Assembly (NCBI GenBank): GCA_030584065.1
Contig: CP129489.1
Location: 1,574,640 to 1,638,639, forward strand
From: Flavobacteriales bacterium
GTDB taxonomy: Bacteria > Bacteroidota > Bacteroidia > Flavobacteriales_F > PHOS-HE28
DNA: 64,000 bases
Direction of reading: 5' to 3'
The position numbers and the translations under genes are program-made. Below are positions 17,003 through 27,738 of this stretch, piece after piece (within the stretch, counting starts at the first letter, position 1; each line of letters starts with the position of its first letter). The notes under the pieces are model-generated. The model was not told the origin of the DNA. It did not search any database and was given only the letters and a program-made list of their open reading frames with translations.

Positions 17003-17875
17003 ATGAAGCTCCATGTGATCGACACCGGCTACTTCAAGCTCGACGGCGGCGCCATGTTCGGCGTGGTGCCCAAGACCCTCTGGAGCAGGCAGCACCCGCC
17101 CGACGAGAAGAACCTGTGCACCTGGGCCATGCGCTGCCTGCTGGTGGAGGACGGCGACCGGCTGATCCTGATCGACAACGGCATCGGCGACAAGCAGGAT
17201 GCGCGGTTCTTCGGGCACTACGACCTGCACGGGGATGCCACGCTGGACGGTTCCCTGCGCAAGGCCGGCTTCAGCCGTGACGATGTGACGGACGTCTTCC
17301 TCACGCACCTCCACTTCGACCATTGCGGGGGCAGCATCCGCTGGAACAGCCGGCGCGATGGCTATGAGCCCGCGTTCCGCAATGCGCGCTACTGGAGCAA
17401 TGAGCACCATTGGGCCTGGGCCACGAAGCCCAATCCGCGCGAGAAGGCCTCATTCCTGAAGGAGAACATCCTGCCGATCGAGGAGAGCGGGCAGCTGCGC
17501 TTCGTGGAACTCGGCCGCCGCAGCGAGGAGGAGAACTACTACCTGCGGGATGCGTTCCCCGGCTTCGATGTGTTCGTGGTGAACGGCCACACGGATGCGA
17601 TGATGGTCCCGCACATCCGCTACAAGGGCCGCACGGTGGCCTTCATGGCCGACCTGCTGCCCAGCGTGCACCACATCCCGGTGCCCTGGGTGATGGCCTA
17701 TGACACGCGCCCGCTGCTCACCCTGCAGGAGAAGGCCGACTTCCTCGACTCCGCGGCGGAGGAGGACATCGTGCTCTTCTTCGAGCACGACGCCCACCAT
17801 GAGTGCTGCACCGTGGAGCGCACGGAGAAGGGCGTGCGCCTGAAGGAGGCCTTCCCCTTGAGCGCGCTAGGGTGA
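17003..17875 (+). CDS. MBL-fold metallo-hydrolase
   Basis: 290 residues starting MKLHVIDTGYFKLDGG. The metal-binding motif HLHFDH at 102-107 and later His/Asp positions (NGHTDAMMV, MADLLPS, FFEHDAHHECC) define a two-metal metallo-beta-lactamase-fold hydrolase. The layout, with an early TWAMRCLLVEDGDRLILIDNGIG stretch, resembles the lactonase/glyoxalase-like group, but the substrate cannot be read from sequence. The long upstream open frame (from 16508) is antisense to mpl and is rejected. AGGAGA lies about 15 bases upstream, too far to be a strong ribosome site. The 3' end overlaps the end of convergent comEC by nine bases. Confidence 0.85.
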   Translation: MKLHVIDTGYFKLDGGAMFGVVPKTLWSRQHPPDEKNLCTWAMRCLLVEDGDRLILIDNGIGDKQDARFFGHYDLHGDATLDGSLRKAGFSRDDVTDVFLTHLHFDHCGGSIRWNSRRDGYEPAFRNARYWSNEHHWAWATKPNPREKASFLKENILPIEESGQLRFVELGRRSEEENYYLRDAFPGFDVFVVNGHTDAMMVPHIRYKGRTVAFMADLLPSVHHIPVPWVMAYDTRPLLTLQEKADFLDSAAEEDIVLFFEHDAHHECCTVERTEKGVRLKEAFPLSALG

Positions 17876-19993
17876 GCCGCGCCTCAGGATGAACGCGCCC
17901 TGACGGCGCACATCGTGACAGGGCACCCCCGCCTCCGCGCAGCGCTTGTTCATCCAGCGCCTTGCGGTGCCGCTGAGGCCGCTGGCGAGCACCACTTGCC
18001 GTGCACCGCCCAGGATGCCGTCCGCCACCGCATCGTCCAAGCGATGCAGGTCATGCAGCACCACCGCATCGTAGGGCTCCGTGCGGGTTGGCCGGAAGGG
18101 CGACCGGTCGGAGACGAAGAGCACATCGAGCCGCGGACTGCGCAATCGGCCTTGCGCCATCCAGGCGTGGCCGTGGCGGGCGGGCTCCGGACGGAACAGG
18201 TCGGTGCCGACGGGCACCAGCGCATCGATCCCGTGCGCGCGCATGTGCCGTTCGATGCGGGCGGCGGCGAACGGCGCGGCCAGCGCGCTGTCCGCGCCCG
18301 CAACCACTGCAAGCGACCGGCCGGCGACATGGCCGGCGAGCATCGCACGCGCATCGTCATACACCACGAGCGCCTCACCCTCGTTCACGGAGCGCGCACG
18401 TGACCAAGCCGCGCCCGCGATGCCGATGGCGCACCAGAGCACCACGGGGCGCATGCGGGTCCAGCCCCACTGCCACCAGGCCCCTGCGGCGAAGATGAGC
18501 ACGTAGAGCAGCGCAGCCTCCCAGAGACCGATGCGTATGGCCGGATAGGCATGGGGCAACCCGGCGAAGAAGGCGGTGGACTCCCCGACGATGCGCAGCA
18601 GCCATTCCATCGCCGTGGTGAGCGCGGCGCCCACCAACGGGACCTTGTGGAGGGCGAGCAGCGCCACGCCGCCATAGACGGCCATGCTCGCTGCGGTGAC
18701 CACGATGAGGTTGGCTGGCAGGAACCAGACCGGGAACGCCTGGAAGAGGAAGAGCGAAAGCGGCGTGGTGAGCACCTGCGCACTGATGGACACCACCGCC
18801 AAGCGCCATGCCTGATGGGGCAGCCAGCCGGCTGGCGACCAGAGCCCGGCTATGGGGCGGTAGAACAGGATGATGCCGAGCACGGCCAGGAAGGACAACT
18901 GGAAGCCGGCCTGAACGATCATGGAGGGATCCCAGACGACCAGCACCAGCGCCGCCGCAAAGAGGTTGTTGATATGGTCCGTCCGCTGCAAGCCCATGCC
19001 CGCCACCGTGAACAGGGTGAACATGACCGTGGCCCGCAGCACGCTGGGCGATGCACCGGTGAGACCTGCATAGCACCACAGCGCGATGAGGATGATGATG
19101 CCCCGGGCCAGCCTGGCCCGACCGCTCCGCCCCCACCAGCCGAGCAGGAAGGCCAGGACGGCGTAGATGAGGCCCACATGCATGCCGGAGACCGCCAGCA
19201 CGTGGATGGTGCCGCTGCGCGCGAAGGCGGTGCGCTGTCCGCCATCGAGCTCATCGCGCAACCCCAGCACCAGGGCCTTCACCAATGCGCGCTCGCGCAC
19301 CGGCAGGGCGCTCTCATCGAGCCAGCGGGATACGGACGCGCGCATCCCATCGAAGGCATCGGTCCATGACCAGTCCTGGCCGGCCAGGGCCCACGCGCCC
19401 GACGGCGCGAAGAACTCGTGGGCGATGCCGCGCGTGGCGGCCCATGCGCGACGGTCGAACCCGCCGGGGTCGGGGGCGCGGTCGATGGGCCGCGGATCGC
19501 GCCTGACCAGTACGAGATCGCCGATGCCCAGGCCGGCCGCACCATCGGTGAGCAGCGTGAGCATGGCCGCCCCCCGGGCCGGTTCGAGACCATCGCCCCC
19601 CAGGCGCGCCACCACCTCCGCATCGCCTCGCCAAACGCGCTCACCCGTGCCGCTCACTGCCGCGATGCGAAGCACCCAGGCCTCCGCCGCCGGGGCGCGG
19701 TGGAAGTGCAGGGAATCGCTCTTCGGATCCCGGAAAGCCGACCAGGTGACGCCGAACGCCGCATACCAGCCCATCAGCGCAGCGCCCCGCCACCAGCGGC
19801 GCCCAGGATGCAGGGCTGCGAGGATCACGGCCAGTGCCGCAGCCGAAGCTGCGCTCAGCAGCACCGCCGCCGATGCCGGCGATAGGACCAGCCAGCGACC
19901 GACGGCCACGCCGGCCACCAAGGGCAGCGCCATCCGCACGAACGGCGCGCGCCGTATGGCGCTCCAAGGGCCGTGCAGGTCGGATACGAGCAT
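17867..19993 (-). CDS. comEC: ComEC/Rec2 family DNA-uptake channel
   Basis: 708 residues. Two N-terminal membrane segments are followed by a soluble OB-like DUF4131 region (about 90-200) and the Competence domain with many membrane helices. The signature HVLAVSGMHVGLIY lies near 270. The family forms the inner-membrane channel for single-stranded DNA during natural transformation. The C-terminal part after about 520 is short and has no HxHxDH motif, so the metallo-beta-lactamase domain found in many Firmicute and proteobacterial ComEC proteins is missing, as in other Bacteroidota. TACCTTTT at 20012-20005, 11 bases before the ATG, is a likely -7 element. Confidence 0.9.
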   Translation of the reverse strand: MLVSDLHGPWSAIRRAPFVRMALPLVAGVAVGRWLVLSPASAAVLLSAASAAALAVILAALHPGRRWWRGAALMGWYAAFGVTWSAFRDPKSDSLHFHRAPAAEAWVLRIAAVSGTGERVWRGDAEVVARLGGDGLEPARGAAMLTLLTDGAAGLGIGDLVLVRRDPRPIDRAPDPGGFDRRAWAATRGIAHEFFAPSGAWALAGQDWSWTDAFDGMRASVSRWLDESALPVRERALVKALVLGLRDELDGGQRTAFARSGTIHVLAVSGMHVGLIYAVLAFLLGWWGRSGRARLARGIIILIALWCYAGLTGASPSVLRATVMFTLFTVAGMGLQRTDHINNLFAAALVLVVWDPSMIVQAGFQLSFLAVLGIILFYRPIAGLWSPAGWLPHQAWRLAVVSISAQVLTTPLSLFLFQAFPVWFLPANLIVVTAASMAVYGGVALLALHKVPLVGAALTTAMEWLLRIVGESTAFFAGLPHAYPAIRIGLWEAALLYVLIFAAGAWWQWGWTRMRPVVLWCAIGIAGAAWSRARSVNEGEALVVYDDARAMLAGHVAGRSLAVVAGADSALAAPFAAARIERHMRAHGIDALVPVGTDLFRPEPARHGHAWMAQGRLRSPRLDVLFVSDRSPFRPTRTEPYDAVVLHDLHRLDDAVADGILGGARQVVLASGLSGTARRWMNKRCAEAGVPCHDVRRQGAFILRRGSP

Positions 19994-20030
19994 GGCTGCC
20001 AGCGAAAAGGTAGCAGCCCTGGCGATCCGC

Positions 20031-21233
20031 TCAGCGCACCTCCAGCACCAGGCACTTCAGGTAGCGCGTTTCCGGCACGCCCCAGAGCACGGGGTGGTCG
20101 GCCGGCTGCCCGCCATCATGCACTTCGCGCAGCCGCCGGCCCGCATCGTGGGCGGCCTCGGCCACCATGCGCCGGAAGAGCTCGGGCGTCATGTGCTGCG
20201 AGCAGCTGCAGGTGACGAGGAAGCCCCCCTGCGGGATGCTCTTGAGGGCCCTGAGGTTGATCTCCTTGTAGCCGCGGTAGGCATTCTCCAGCGCGCCCTT
20301 GCTCTTGGCGAAGGCCGGGGGATCGAGCACGATGATGTCCCATTGCCGTCCGCTTCGGCTCGCCTCGGTCAGGTAATCGAAGACGTTCACCTCCTGGAAA
20401 GCACAGTTCCCCAAGCCATTGAGGGCGGCATTGCGGGTGGCGAGCGCCACGGCATCGGCGCTGATGTCCAGCCCGAGCACGCTGCGCGCGCCGGCCTTCG
20501 CAGCGTGCAGGGCGAAGCCCCCGGTATGCGTGAAGCAGTCGAGCACCTCCCTTCCTGCGGCGATGCGCTGCACGGCGAGGTGATTGCCCACCTGGTCGAG
20601 GAAGTGCCCGGTCTTCTGCCCGCCCGCCACATCGACGTGCATGAGCACGGACTGCGGGCCATCGCCCTCGGCGATCGTCAGGTCGGTGCTGAAGGCCTTG
20701 CCCAGCGGGCCCTTCTCCAGTGCCAGCCCCTCCTTCTCGCGGACGGCCACATCGTTGCGCAGGAAGATGCCATCCGGGCGCACCTGCTCCTGCAGCGCCT
20801 CCAGCACCACCTCGCGCCAGCGCTCCATCCCCAGCGTCAGGATCTGCACGCTCAGCACCCGCTGGCCGGTGCGCGCATCCTGGAAGAGGTCCGCCACGAG
20901 GCCGGGCAGGAAATCCGCCTCCCCGAAGACCACCCGGCAGCTCCCGGTGAATCCGAGGCGCTGGCGGAACTCCCACGCCCTGCGGATGCGGTCGCGGATG
21001 AACTCCCGGTTCACCCGGGCCTCTGGAAGGCGCGTGAGCATGCGTACGCGGATCATGCTCGCCGGGTTGATGTAGCCTTGGCCGAGCGGCCTGCCCTTGA
21101 TGTCCGTCACCTGCACGACATCGCCGGGGGAACAGGCGCCCTCCTGCCCCGCCACCTGCGTGGCGAACACCCAAGGGTGGCCGTTGCGGACGCGGTCGCC
21201 CTTGTCGTCGATGCGGATGCGTGCCTGTGCCAT
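20031..21233 (-). CDS. RlmI-like class I rRNA methyltransferase with PUA domain
   Basis: 400 residues. The N-terminal PUA domain (about 5-75, with GHPWVFATQV and GQGYINPAS) is followed by an EEHUD-like linker and a Rossmann methyltransferase domain, with the SAM loop DCFTHTGGFALHAAKAG and ASM-type motif DPPAFAKSK. TCSCSQHM near 345 carries the Cys expected for RNA m5C methyltransferases. E. coli RlmI methylates C1962 of 23S rRNA, and the same role is likely here. The ATG lies five bases after the stop of the SpoIID-like gene, so the two form an operon. A close paralogue with another RNA target is possible. Confidence 0.88.
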   Translation of the reverse strand: MAQARIRIDDKGDRVRNGHPWVFATQVAGQEGACSPGDVVQVTDIKGRPLGQGYINPASMIRVRMLTRLPEARVNREFIRDRIRRAWEFRQRLGFTGSCRVVFGEADFLPGLVADLFQDARTGQRVLSVQILTLGMERWREVVLEALQEQVRPDGIFLRNDVAVREKEGLALEKGPLGKAFSTDLTIAEGDGPQSVLMHVDVAGGQKTGHFLDQVGNHLAVQRIAAGREVLDCFTHTGGFALHAAKAGARSVLGLDISADAVALATRNAALNGLGNCAFQEVNVFDYLTEASRSGRQWDIIVLDPPAFAKSKGALENAYRGYKEINLRALKSIPQGGFLVTCSCSQHMTPELFRRMVAEAAHDAGRRLREVHDGGQPADHPVLWGVPETRYLKCLVLEVR

Positions 21234-21238
21234 GGTGA

Positions 21239-22468
21239 TCAGCGCGCCTGCGGACCAGCCCCCCGGCCCGGCGGCCGGAGCGTATCCCCCTCATCGCGGA
21301 AGAAGTCGAGCGTGGAGAGGTCCACGAGGTGCACATTGGAATAGTAGTGGTGCAGGATGTCGGTGTAGGTGCGGCCGGCCTTGGCCATGGCCATGGCGCC
21401 CTCCTGGCAGAGGCCCACCGCATGCCCGAATCCCCGGCCGCGCAGCAGCACCCGATCGCCATCGGCACGGACGGAGAAGTAGGTGCTCTTGAGCTTCAGG
21501 TCCTCACGCACATGCTTCAAGGGCAGCAGGGGCCAGGTATTGCCCAGATAGAGGTCGCGGCATTGCGGCTCGTACTGGAGGACGGCGTGCACTTGGCCGG
21601 AATCCGCCGGATTGAAGCCGAATCGGCGATCGAGGTAGCCGAGCCACTCGCGCCGGCTGAGCGAACGCTCCCAGGTGGCATGGGGGGCGGCCAGGCAGAA
21701 GGTGTCGCGGGTGGCGCGCAGGTAGGGCTCCTGCTTGCTCCAGAGGTCCTCCGCGTTCATGGTCTCGCCGCCGCAGTTGCTGTGGAAGGTGGCGTGGATG
21801 AGCTTGATGTCGGAATCCACCAGCACCAGCCCTTTCGTGGCATCAACGGCCATGCCGATGCTGTCGTTGCGATTGCGGCCGTGGTACACCTGGCAATGCA
21901 CCCCATCGCAGAGCTCGAAGCCCTCCGGCAGGTGCTTGCGCTGGTTGGTGAGGGCATAGGTGCGGCAGCTCACCGCCTGCAGCTTGTAGTACTCCTGGTG
22001 GTGCTCCTTGCCCGCCTCCGCGCTGACCACTCCGGCGGTATAGGGCTCCAGCGGCACGCGGTTCACCAGCATGAGGGCCCCATTGGCGGGCACCACCTCC
22101 AGCCTGCCCGGGTAGTCGCGCTCGCTGCCCTTGCGGTCGGTGGCCTTCAATCGGAATCCCCCGGTGGCCAGCACGGGCACCACCTCGATGCGCTTGGCCG
22201 TGAACGACATGGCCAGTGAGCGCGCGCTGAGCGCCTTGCCCGCCGGCTCGATCCGCAGTCCGTCCGTGGCCGGGAGCTCGCCCATGCGCACTCCGTCCGC
22301 GAACACCTGGCAGGCGCCGCGATGGCTCATCACCAGGGCCTGGCTAACGGTCCGTTCCCGGTGCAACCCGATCCGTACCTCACGCTCCGCAGCGGGCACC
22401 TGAGCGAAGCCGCGGACCGCCGTCATCGCGAAAGGGAGCCACAGGAAACGCCTCGCCATCCTCATCAT
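21239..22468 (-). CDS. SpoIID/LytB domain protein
   Basis: 409 residues with a signal peptide (MMRMARRFLWLPFAMTAVRGFAQ). The SpoIID core covers about 120-385: EPYTAGVVSAEAG, LQAVSCRTYAL, the substrate-site segment FHSNCGGETMNAEDLW, and GRGFGHAVGLCQEGAMAMA. SpoIID of Bacillus cleaves glycan strands lacking stem peptides, and LytB-type relatives are cell-wall factors outside sporulation. This organism is not a spore former, so a periplasmic wall-remodelling role is likelier. Two Cys of the CELCDGVHC type are present. The promoter TAGCTTTG lies seven bases before the start, and the gene heads a unit with the RlmI-like methyltransferase. Confidence 0.88.
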   Translation of the reverse strand: MMRMARRFLWLPFAMTAVRGFAQVPAAEREVRIGLHRERTVSQALVMSHRGACQVFADGVRMGELPATDGLRIEPAGKALSARSLAMSFTAKRIEVVPVLATGGFRLKATDRKGSERDYPGRLEVVPANGALMLVNRVPLEPYTAGVVSAEAGKEHHQEYYKLQAVSCRTYALTNQRKHLPEGFELCDGVHCQVYHGRNRNDSIGMAVDATKGLVLVDSDIKLIHATFHSNCGGETMNAEDLWSKQEPYLRATRDTFCLAAPHATWERSLSRREWLGYLDRRFGFNPADSGQVHAVLQYEPQCRDLYLGNTWPLLPLKHVREDLKLKSTYFSVRADGDRVLLRGRGFGHAVGLCQEGAMAMAKAGRTYTDILHHYYSNVHLVDLSTLDFFRDEGDTLRPPGRGAGPQAR

Positions 22469-22475
22469 CGGTCGG

Positions 22476-22483
22476 CAAAGCTA
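22476..22483 (-). promoter_or_regulatory. -7 element (TAGCTTTG) of the SpoIID-like gene
   Basis: An exact TAnnTTTG match on the minus strand with seven bases to the first ATG. Transcription should begin at or within a few bases of the start codon, so the message is probably leaderless. Confidence 0.65.
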
Positions 22484-22502
22484 CCGGGGTGCGCTCCCGG
22501 CG

Positions 22503-23630
22503 TCAGACGCGGGGAGGCAGACTTTTCCACACGGCCGAAGCCACCTTGGCGGAGGCGCCCGGCCCGCCGAGCCGTGCGGCCAGCTGGGCGTAATCCGCCA
22601 GCATGCGCTCCCGGCCCGGCCCTTCGTCGAGGAGCATGCGGAGCTCACGCTCCAGCGCGTCCGCGGTGAGGTCGGATTGGATGAGTTCGCGGACGACCTC
22701 TCGGTCCATGATGAGGTTGACCAGGCTGATGAACCGGATGTCCACGAGCCGCTTGGCGATCCAGACATTGAGGGCACCGCCGCTGTAGCAGACCACCTCG
22801 GGCACGCCGAAGAGGGCCGTCTCCAAGGTGGCGGTGCCACTGGTGACGAGTGCGGCGCGGGCCTGCCGGAGCACATCGTAGGTGCGGCCCTTGACCACTG
22901 CGATGCCGGTTCCGGCCAGGTGCTGCCGGAAGGCATCATCCGGCATGGAGGGGGCTGCGGCGAGCACGAAGCGGTGGCCTGGGAAGCGCGTGGAAACGGC
23001 CGCCATCAAGGGCAGCACGCGACTGACCTCCTGCCGCCTGCTGCCGGGCAGCAGGGCCACCATGGGCCGGCCATCGTCGCCTGGCAGCGGCGTGAGCGGG
23101 CTCCTCCCCTCCTGCTCGATGGCGTCGAGGAGCGGGTGCCCCACGAAGTCGACCTCCATGCCATAGCCGGCGTACCACGCCTTCTCGAAGGGCAGGATGC
23201 AGTACATGCGGTCCACCACGCGCTTGATGGCATGCACCCGTCCCTTCTTCCACGCCCACACCTGCGGGCTGATGTAATAGTGCACGGGGATGCCCTTTGC
23301 GTGCGCCCATTCGGCGATGCGCAGGTTGAAGCCCGGGTAGTCGATGAGCACCAGCGCCTCGGGCCGGAAGTCGGCGATGTCGCGCTTGCACGCATCGATG
23401 TTGCGCAGGATCGTGCGCAGGTTCATCACTACCTGCGTGAAGCCCATGAAGGCGAGGTCGCGGTAGTGCTTCACTACCTCGGCACCGGCAGCGGCCATGC
23501 GGTCGCCGCCCCATGCGCGCACCACGAGCCCCCCGGGACCCGCCTGCGCGTGCAGCGCACGGACCAGGTTGCCGCCGTGCAGGTCGCCGCTGGCCTCGCC
23601 CGCGATGATGTAGATCCGCCGCGCGCTCAT
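22503..23630 (-). CDS. lpxB: Lipid-A-disaccharide synthase
   Basis: 375 residues from ATG 23630, starting MSARRIYIIAGEASGDLHGG, the conserved opening of LpxB (GT19). Further family landmarks are DYPGFNLRIAEWAH, YYISPQVWAWKKGR, FVGHPLLDAI, LLPGSRRQEV and SGTATLETAL. The enzyme joins UDP-2,3-diacylglucosamine and lipid X to make lipid A disaccharide at the inner membrane. The start overlaps the preceding membrane-protein gene by four bases (ATGA), the sign of translational coupling. It ends 35 bases before the SpoIID-like gene, which has its own promoter. Confidence 0.96.
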   Translation of the reverse strand: MSARRIYIIAGEASGDLHGGNLVRALHAQAGPGGLVVRAWGGDRMAAAGAEVVKHYRDLAFMGFTQVVMNLRTILRNIDACKRDIADFRPEALVLIDYPGFNLRIAEWAHAKGIPVHYYISPQVWAWKKGRVHAIKRVVDRMYCILPFEKAWYAGYGMEVDFVGHPLLDAIEQEGRSPLTPLPGDDGRPMVALLPGSRRQEVSRVLPLMAAVSTRFPGHRFVLAAAPSMPDDAFRQHLAGTGIAVVKGRTYDVLRQARAALVTSGTATLETALFGVPEVVCYSGGALNVWIAKRLVDIRFISLVNLIMDREVVRELIQSDLTADALERELRMLLDEGPGRERMLADYAQLAARLGGPGASAKVASAVWKSLPPRV

Positions 23631-23944
23631 GGCTCCAGGAGGCTGCTTCCGAGCGCGATGACGATATAGGCCCCGTAGACGAGCATGGCCAGGATGACGC
23701 CGCGCATGGCCCGCTGCATGCCCATTCGGTCTAGGAGGAAGAAGAGGAAGGCGTCGGCGATGAGGCTGAGGCTGACCACGCGGGGCCGGAAGACGGGCGT
23801 GCCCAGGAAGAGTTCCTGCACGAACCACTGGAAATCGTGGTGCGGGCGGATGGCGGTGACGTAGATGGTGCCATAGGCGACGAAGCCGAGCACCGGCGCC
23901 AGCATGCCCAGCACGAAGCCGAGCAGCGGACTATCCCACCGCAT
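23627..23944 (-). CDS. Small membrane protein between surE and lpxB
   Basis: 105 residues with three hydrophobic segments (about 7-30, 52-72 and 80-100) separated by a His/Phe-rich loop (RPHHDFQWFVQELFLG). It overlaps surE by 14 bases and lpxB by four, so it is translated within the surE-lpxB operon. I do not recognise a named family. The tight packing and lipid A context suggest an envelope role, but this is inference. Frame openness and the membrane pattern support it as a real gene. Confidence 0.8.
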   Translation of the reverse strand: MRWDSPLLGFVLGMLAPVLGFVAYGTIYVTAIRPHHDFQWFVQELFLGTPVFRPRVVSLSLIADAFLFFLLDRMGMQRAMRGVILAMLVYGAYIVIALGSSLLEP

Positions 23945-24710
23945 GGTCCCAGGTGTTCAGCTGCGCGATGGCGTGGTGGGCGGTCATGTCGTACTGCGTG
24001 GGCACGATGCTCACGTAGCCGTTCTCCACGGCGTACACATCCGTATCATGTCCCTGGTCCTCGCTGCGGAACTCGCCTTTGAGCCAGTAGTACTCCTTGC
24101 GGCCGGGATCGAGGCGCGTCTCGAACTCATCCTCCCAGTTGGCCTTGGCCTGCCGGCACACCCGCATTCCCTTGAGCGGTTCGCCGGTGCTCTTCGGCAC
24201 GTTCACATTCAGGCAGGTTCCCATGGGGATGCCGTGACGGAGGACGTTGCCCACCACGTTGCGCACCACGGGCCTGGCCTGGCTGAAATCCGCCTCTATG
24301 GCATGGTCCATCAGGCTGAAGCCGATGCTGGGGATGCCCTCCATGGCCCCCTCCACAGCGGCGCTCATGGTGCCGCTGTAGAGCACATTGATGCTGATGT
24401 TGGCGCCGTGGTTGATGCCGCTCACCAGGAGATCGGGCTTGCTGCCGCCGAGCAGCTTGTAGATGGCGAGCTTCACGCAATCCACCGGGGTTCCCGAGCA
24501 GCTCCAGGCCTCCACGCCATCGAGGAGGTCGGTGCGGTGGAGCCGGAGGAAGCTGTGGATGGTGATGGCATGGCCCATGGCGCTCTGCGGCTTGTCCGGT
24601 GCCACCACCAGCACCCGGCCGAAGGGCATCACCTCCTCCACCAGGGTGCGGATGCCGGGGGCGAAGATGCCGTCGTCGTTGGTGACGAGGATGAGGGGGC
24701 GCTGGTCCAT
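23931..24710 (-). CDS. surE: 5'/3'-nucleotidase SurE
   Basis: 259 residues. The metal-binding LVTNDDGIFAPG at 9-19 (Asp12-Asp13), APDKPQSAMGHAIT and VSGINHGANI are the SurE signatures. The enzyme removes phosphate from nucleoside 5' and 3' monophosphates and short polyphosphate, and is linked with stress and stationary-phase survival. It is first of a three-gene unit with the small membrane protein and lpxB. TAGCTTTG seven bases upstream of the ATG is its promoter element. Confidence 0.96.
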   Translation of the reverse strand: MDQRPLILVTNDDGIFAPGIRTLVEEVMPFGRVLVVAPDKPQSAMGHAITIHSFLRLHRTDLLDGVEAWSCSGTPVDCVKLAIYKLLGGSKPDLLVSGINHGANISINVLYSGTMSAAVEGAMEGIPSIGFSLMDHAIEADFSQARPVVRNVVGNVLRHGIPMGTCLNVNVPKSTGEPLKGMRVCRQAKANWEDEFETRLDPGRKEYYWLKGEFRSEDQGHDTDVYAVENGYVSIVPTQYDMTAHHAIAQLNTWDHAVG

Positions 24711-24717
24711 GGGCCGG

Positions 24718-24725
24718 CAAAGCTA
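24718..24725 (-). promoter_or_regulatory. -7 element (TAGCTTTG) of surE-lpxB
   Basis: An exact TAnnTTTG match with seven bases to the surE ATG. It has the same sequence and spacing as the element before the SpoIID-like gene. A leaderless message is expected. No TTG at -33. Confidence 0.65.
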
Positions 24726-24755
24726 GGATGCAGCACGGCCCGGTACCGGCCGCGC

Positions 24756-26627
<1,872 letters not shown>

Positions 26628-26646
26628 GCCGAATAAGGGGCGGGAT

Positions 26647-27606
26647 TCACGGCTGCGAAGAACGGTATCCCGCGATCAATGCCTTCACGGTTTCGGCACC
26701 GGCGAATCCGAGCAGTCGGAAGGCGGCCGCATAGGCGCGCGTACTGGCGCCGCCCGCCTCCGGCACGAAGCCATGCGGCTCTAGCCACCGCCGGTAGAGG
26801 CGCAGCGCCAGGTCGCGGTCGTGCGGGTACAGCATGCGCAACCCGCCGAAGAAGGCCTGGCGCACCCGCGGCCAATCCACCGTGCCCTGGCGCCGCACGA
26901 AGGCCTCCAGCATGCGCTCCTGCACCTGCACGAGCACCTTCCAGAGCCGGCCCTCGGCGCCCTGCGAGATCCGGCCCGATGGCCGCTCGCGCACGACGGT
27001 GCGGCAGCCTCCCAGCCGGCGGAACCTGCATCCCGCCTCGTAGAGCCGCAGCATGAGGTCGTACTCCTGGCTGCTGGCGAGGCCCGGGTCCCATCCGCTC
27101 ACGGCGCGAAGGGCCTCCGTGCGCCACAGGTTGGCGCAGGTGTTCCCCAGGTTGCCGGCCACCAGCCCCACCTCGACATCGGCATCCGGGACCTTCATCC
27201 GTTCGCTGCCATCGAGGCTCCTGTACACCGCGCTCTCGTAGAGCACATCCGCGTCAGCCGCAGCGGCCAGCTGCGCAGCGATCTTCCCTGGCAGGAGCAG
27301 GTCATCGGCATCGAGGAACTGCACCCACTCCGTCTCCACGCGCGGCAGCGGATGGTTCCTCGCCGAGCTGGCGCCCCTGCGCGGCTCATGCTCCGTGATC
27401 ACCCGCAGGCCGGGATTCGCCCTGCTCCAGGCATCGATGGCCTGGATCGTGCCGTCCGACGATCCGTTGTCCACGCAATGCACCGCATGCACCGCCGCCC
27501 CCTGCTCAAGCACGGATGCAAGGCATTCACCCACGTACTCCGCCACGTTGAAGCATGGGATGATGACCGTGGCGCGGTCGCGGATCGTAGGATGGGCCAT
27601 GGCCAT
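26647..27606 (-). CDS. Family 2 glycosyltransferase
   Basis: About 319 residues from ATG 27606 (27600 is an equal choice). The GT-A nucleotide-sugar domain covers about 1-220: ATVIIPCFNVAEYVGECLAS, HCVDNGSSDGT, and the metal-binding FLDADDLLLPGK. WDPGLASSQEYDLMLRL matches the ED/QEY acceptor region. The C-terminal 90 residues are helical and Arg-rich, with no membrane segment. Sugar and acceptor are unknown. The next gene, 19 bases on, is the asparagine-synthase-like protein, suggesting one pathway for a modified surface glycan. A TAGTTTTG promoter element lies 32 bases upstream; the longer open frame to 27696 would cross it. Confidence 0.87.
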   Translation of the reverse strand: MAMAHPTIRDRATVIIPCFNVAEYVGECLASVLEQGAAVHAVHCVDNGSSDGTIQAIDAWSRANPGLRVITEHEPRRGASSARNHPLPRVETEWVQFLDADDLLLPGKIAAQLAAAADADVLYESAVYRSLDGSERMKVPDADVEVGLVAGNLGNTCANLWRTEALRAVSGWDPGLASSQEYDLMLRLYEAGCRFRRLGGCRTVVRERPSGRISQGAEGRLWKVLVQVQERMLEAFVRRQGTVDWPRVRQAFFGGLRMLYPHDRDLALRLYRRWLEPHGFVPEAGGASTRAYAAAFRLLGFAGAETVKALIAGYRSSQP

Positions 27607-27638
27607 GCGGTCACCTGCCTCCCCTGCGGCAAGGCGGC

Positions 27639-27646
27639 CAAAACTA
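27639..27646 (-). promoter_or_regulatory. -7 element (TAGTTTTG) of the glycosyltransferase-AsnB pair
   Basis: An exact TAnnTTTG match on the minus strand, 32 to 38 bases before the two candidate start codons. It excludes the upstream in-frame start at 27696. Confidence 0.6.
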
Positions 27647-27738
27647 CCGCGCTCGAGGGTGCCATGGCCCGACGAAGCGTAGCGCGGATCGCCCAACTTC
27701 GCAGGCGCAGCGCTTCACCCTCGCGCCTGCCTAGCATC

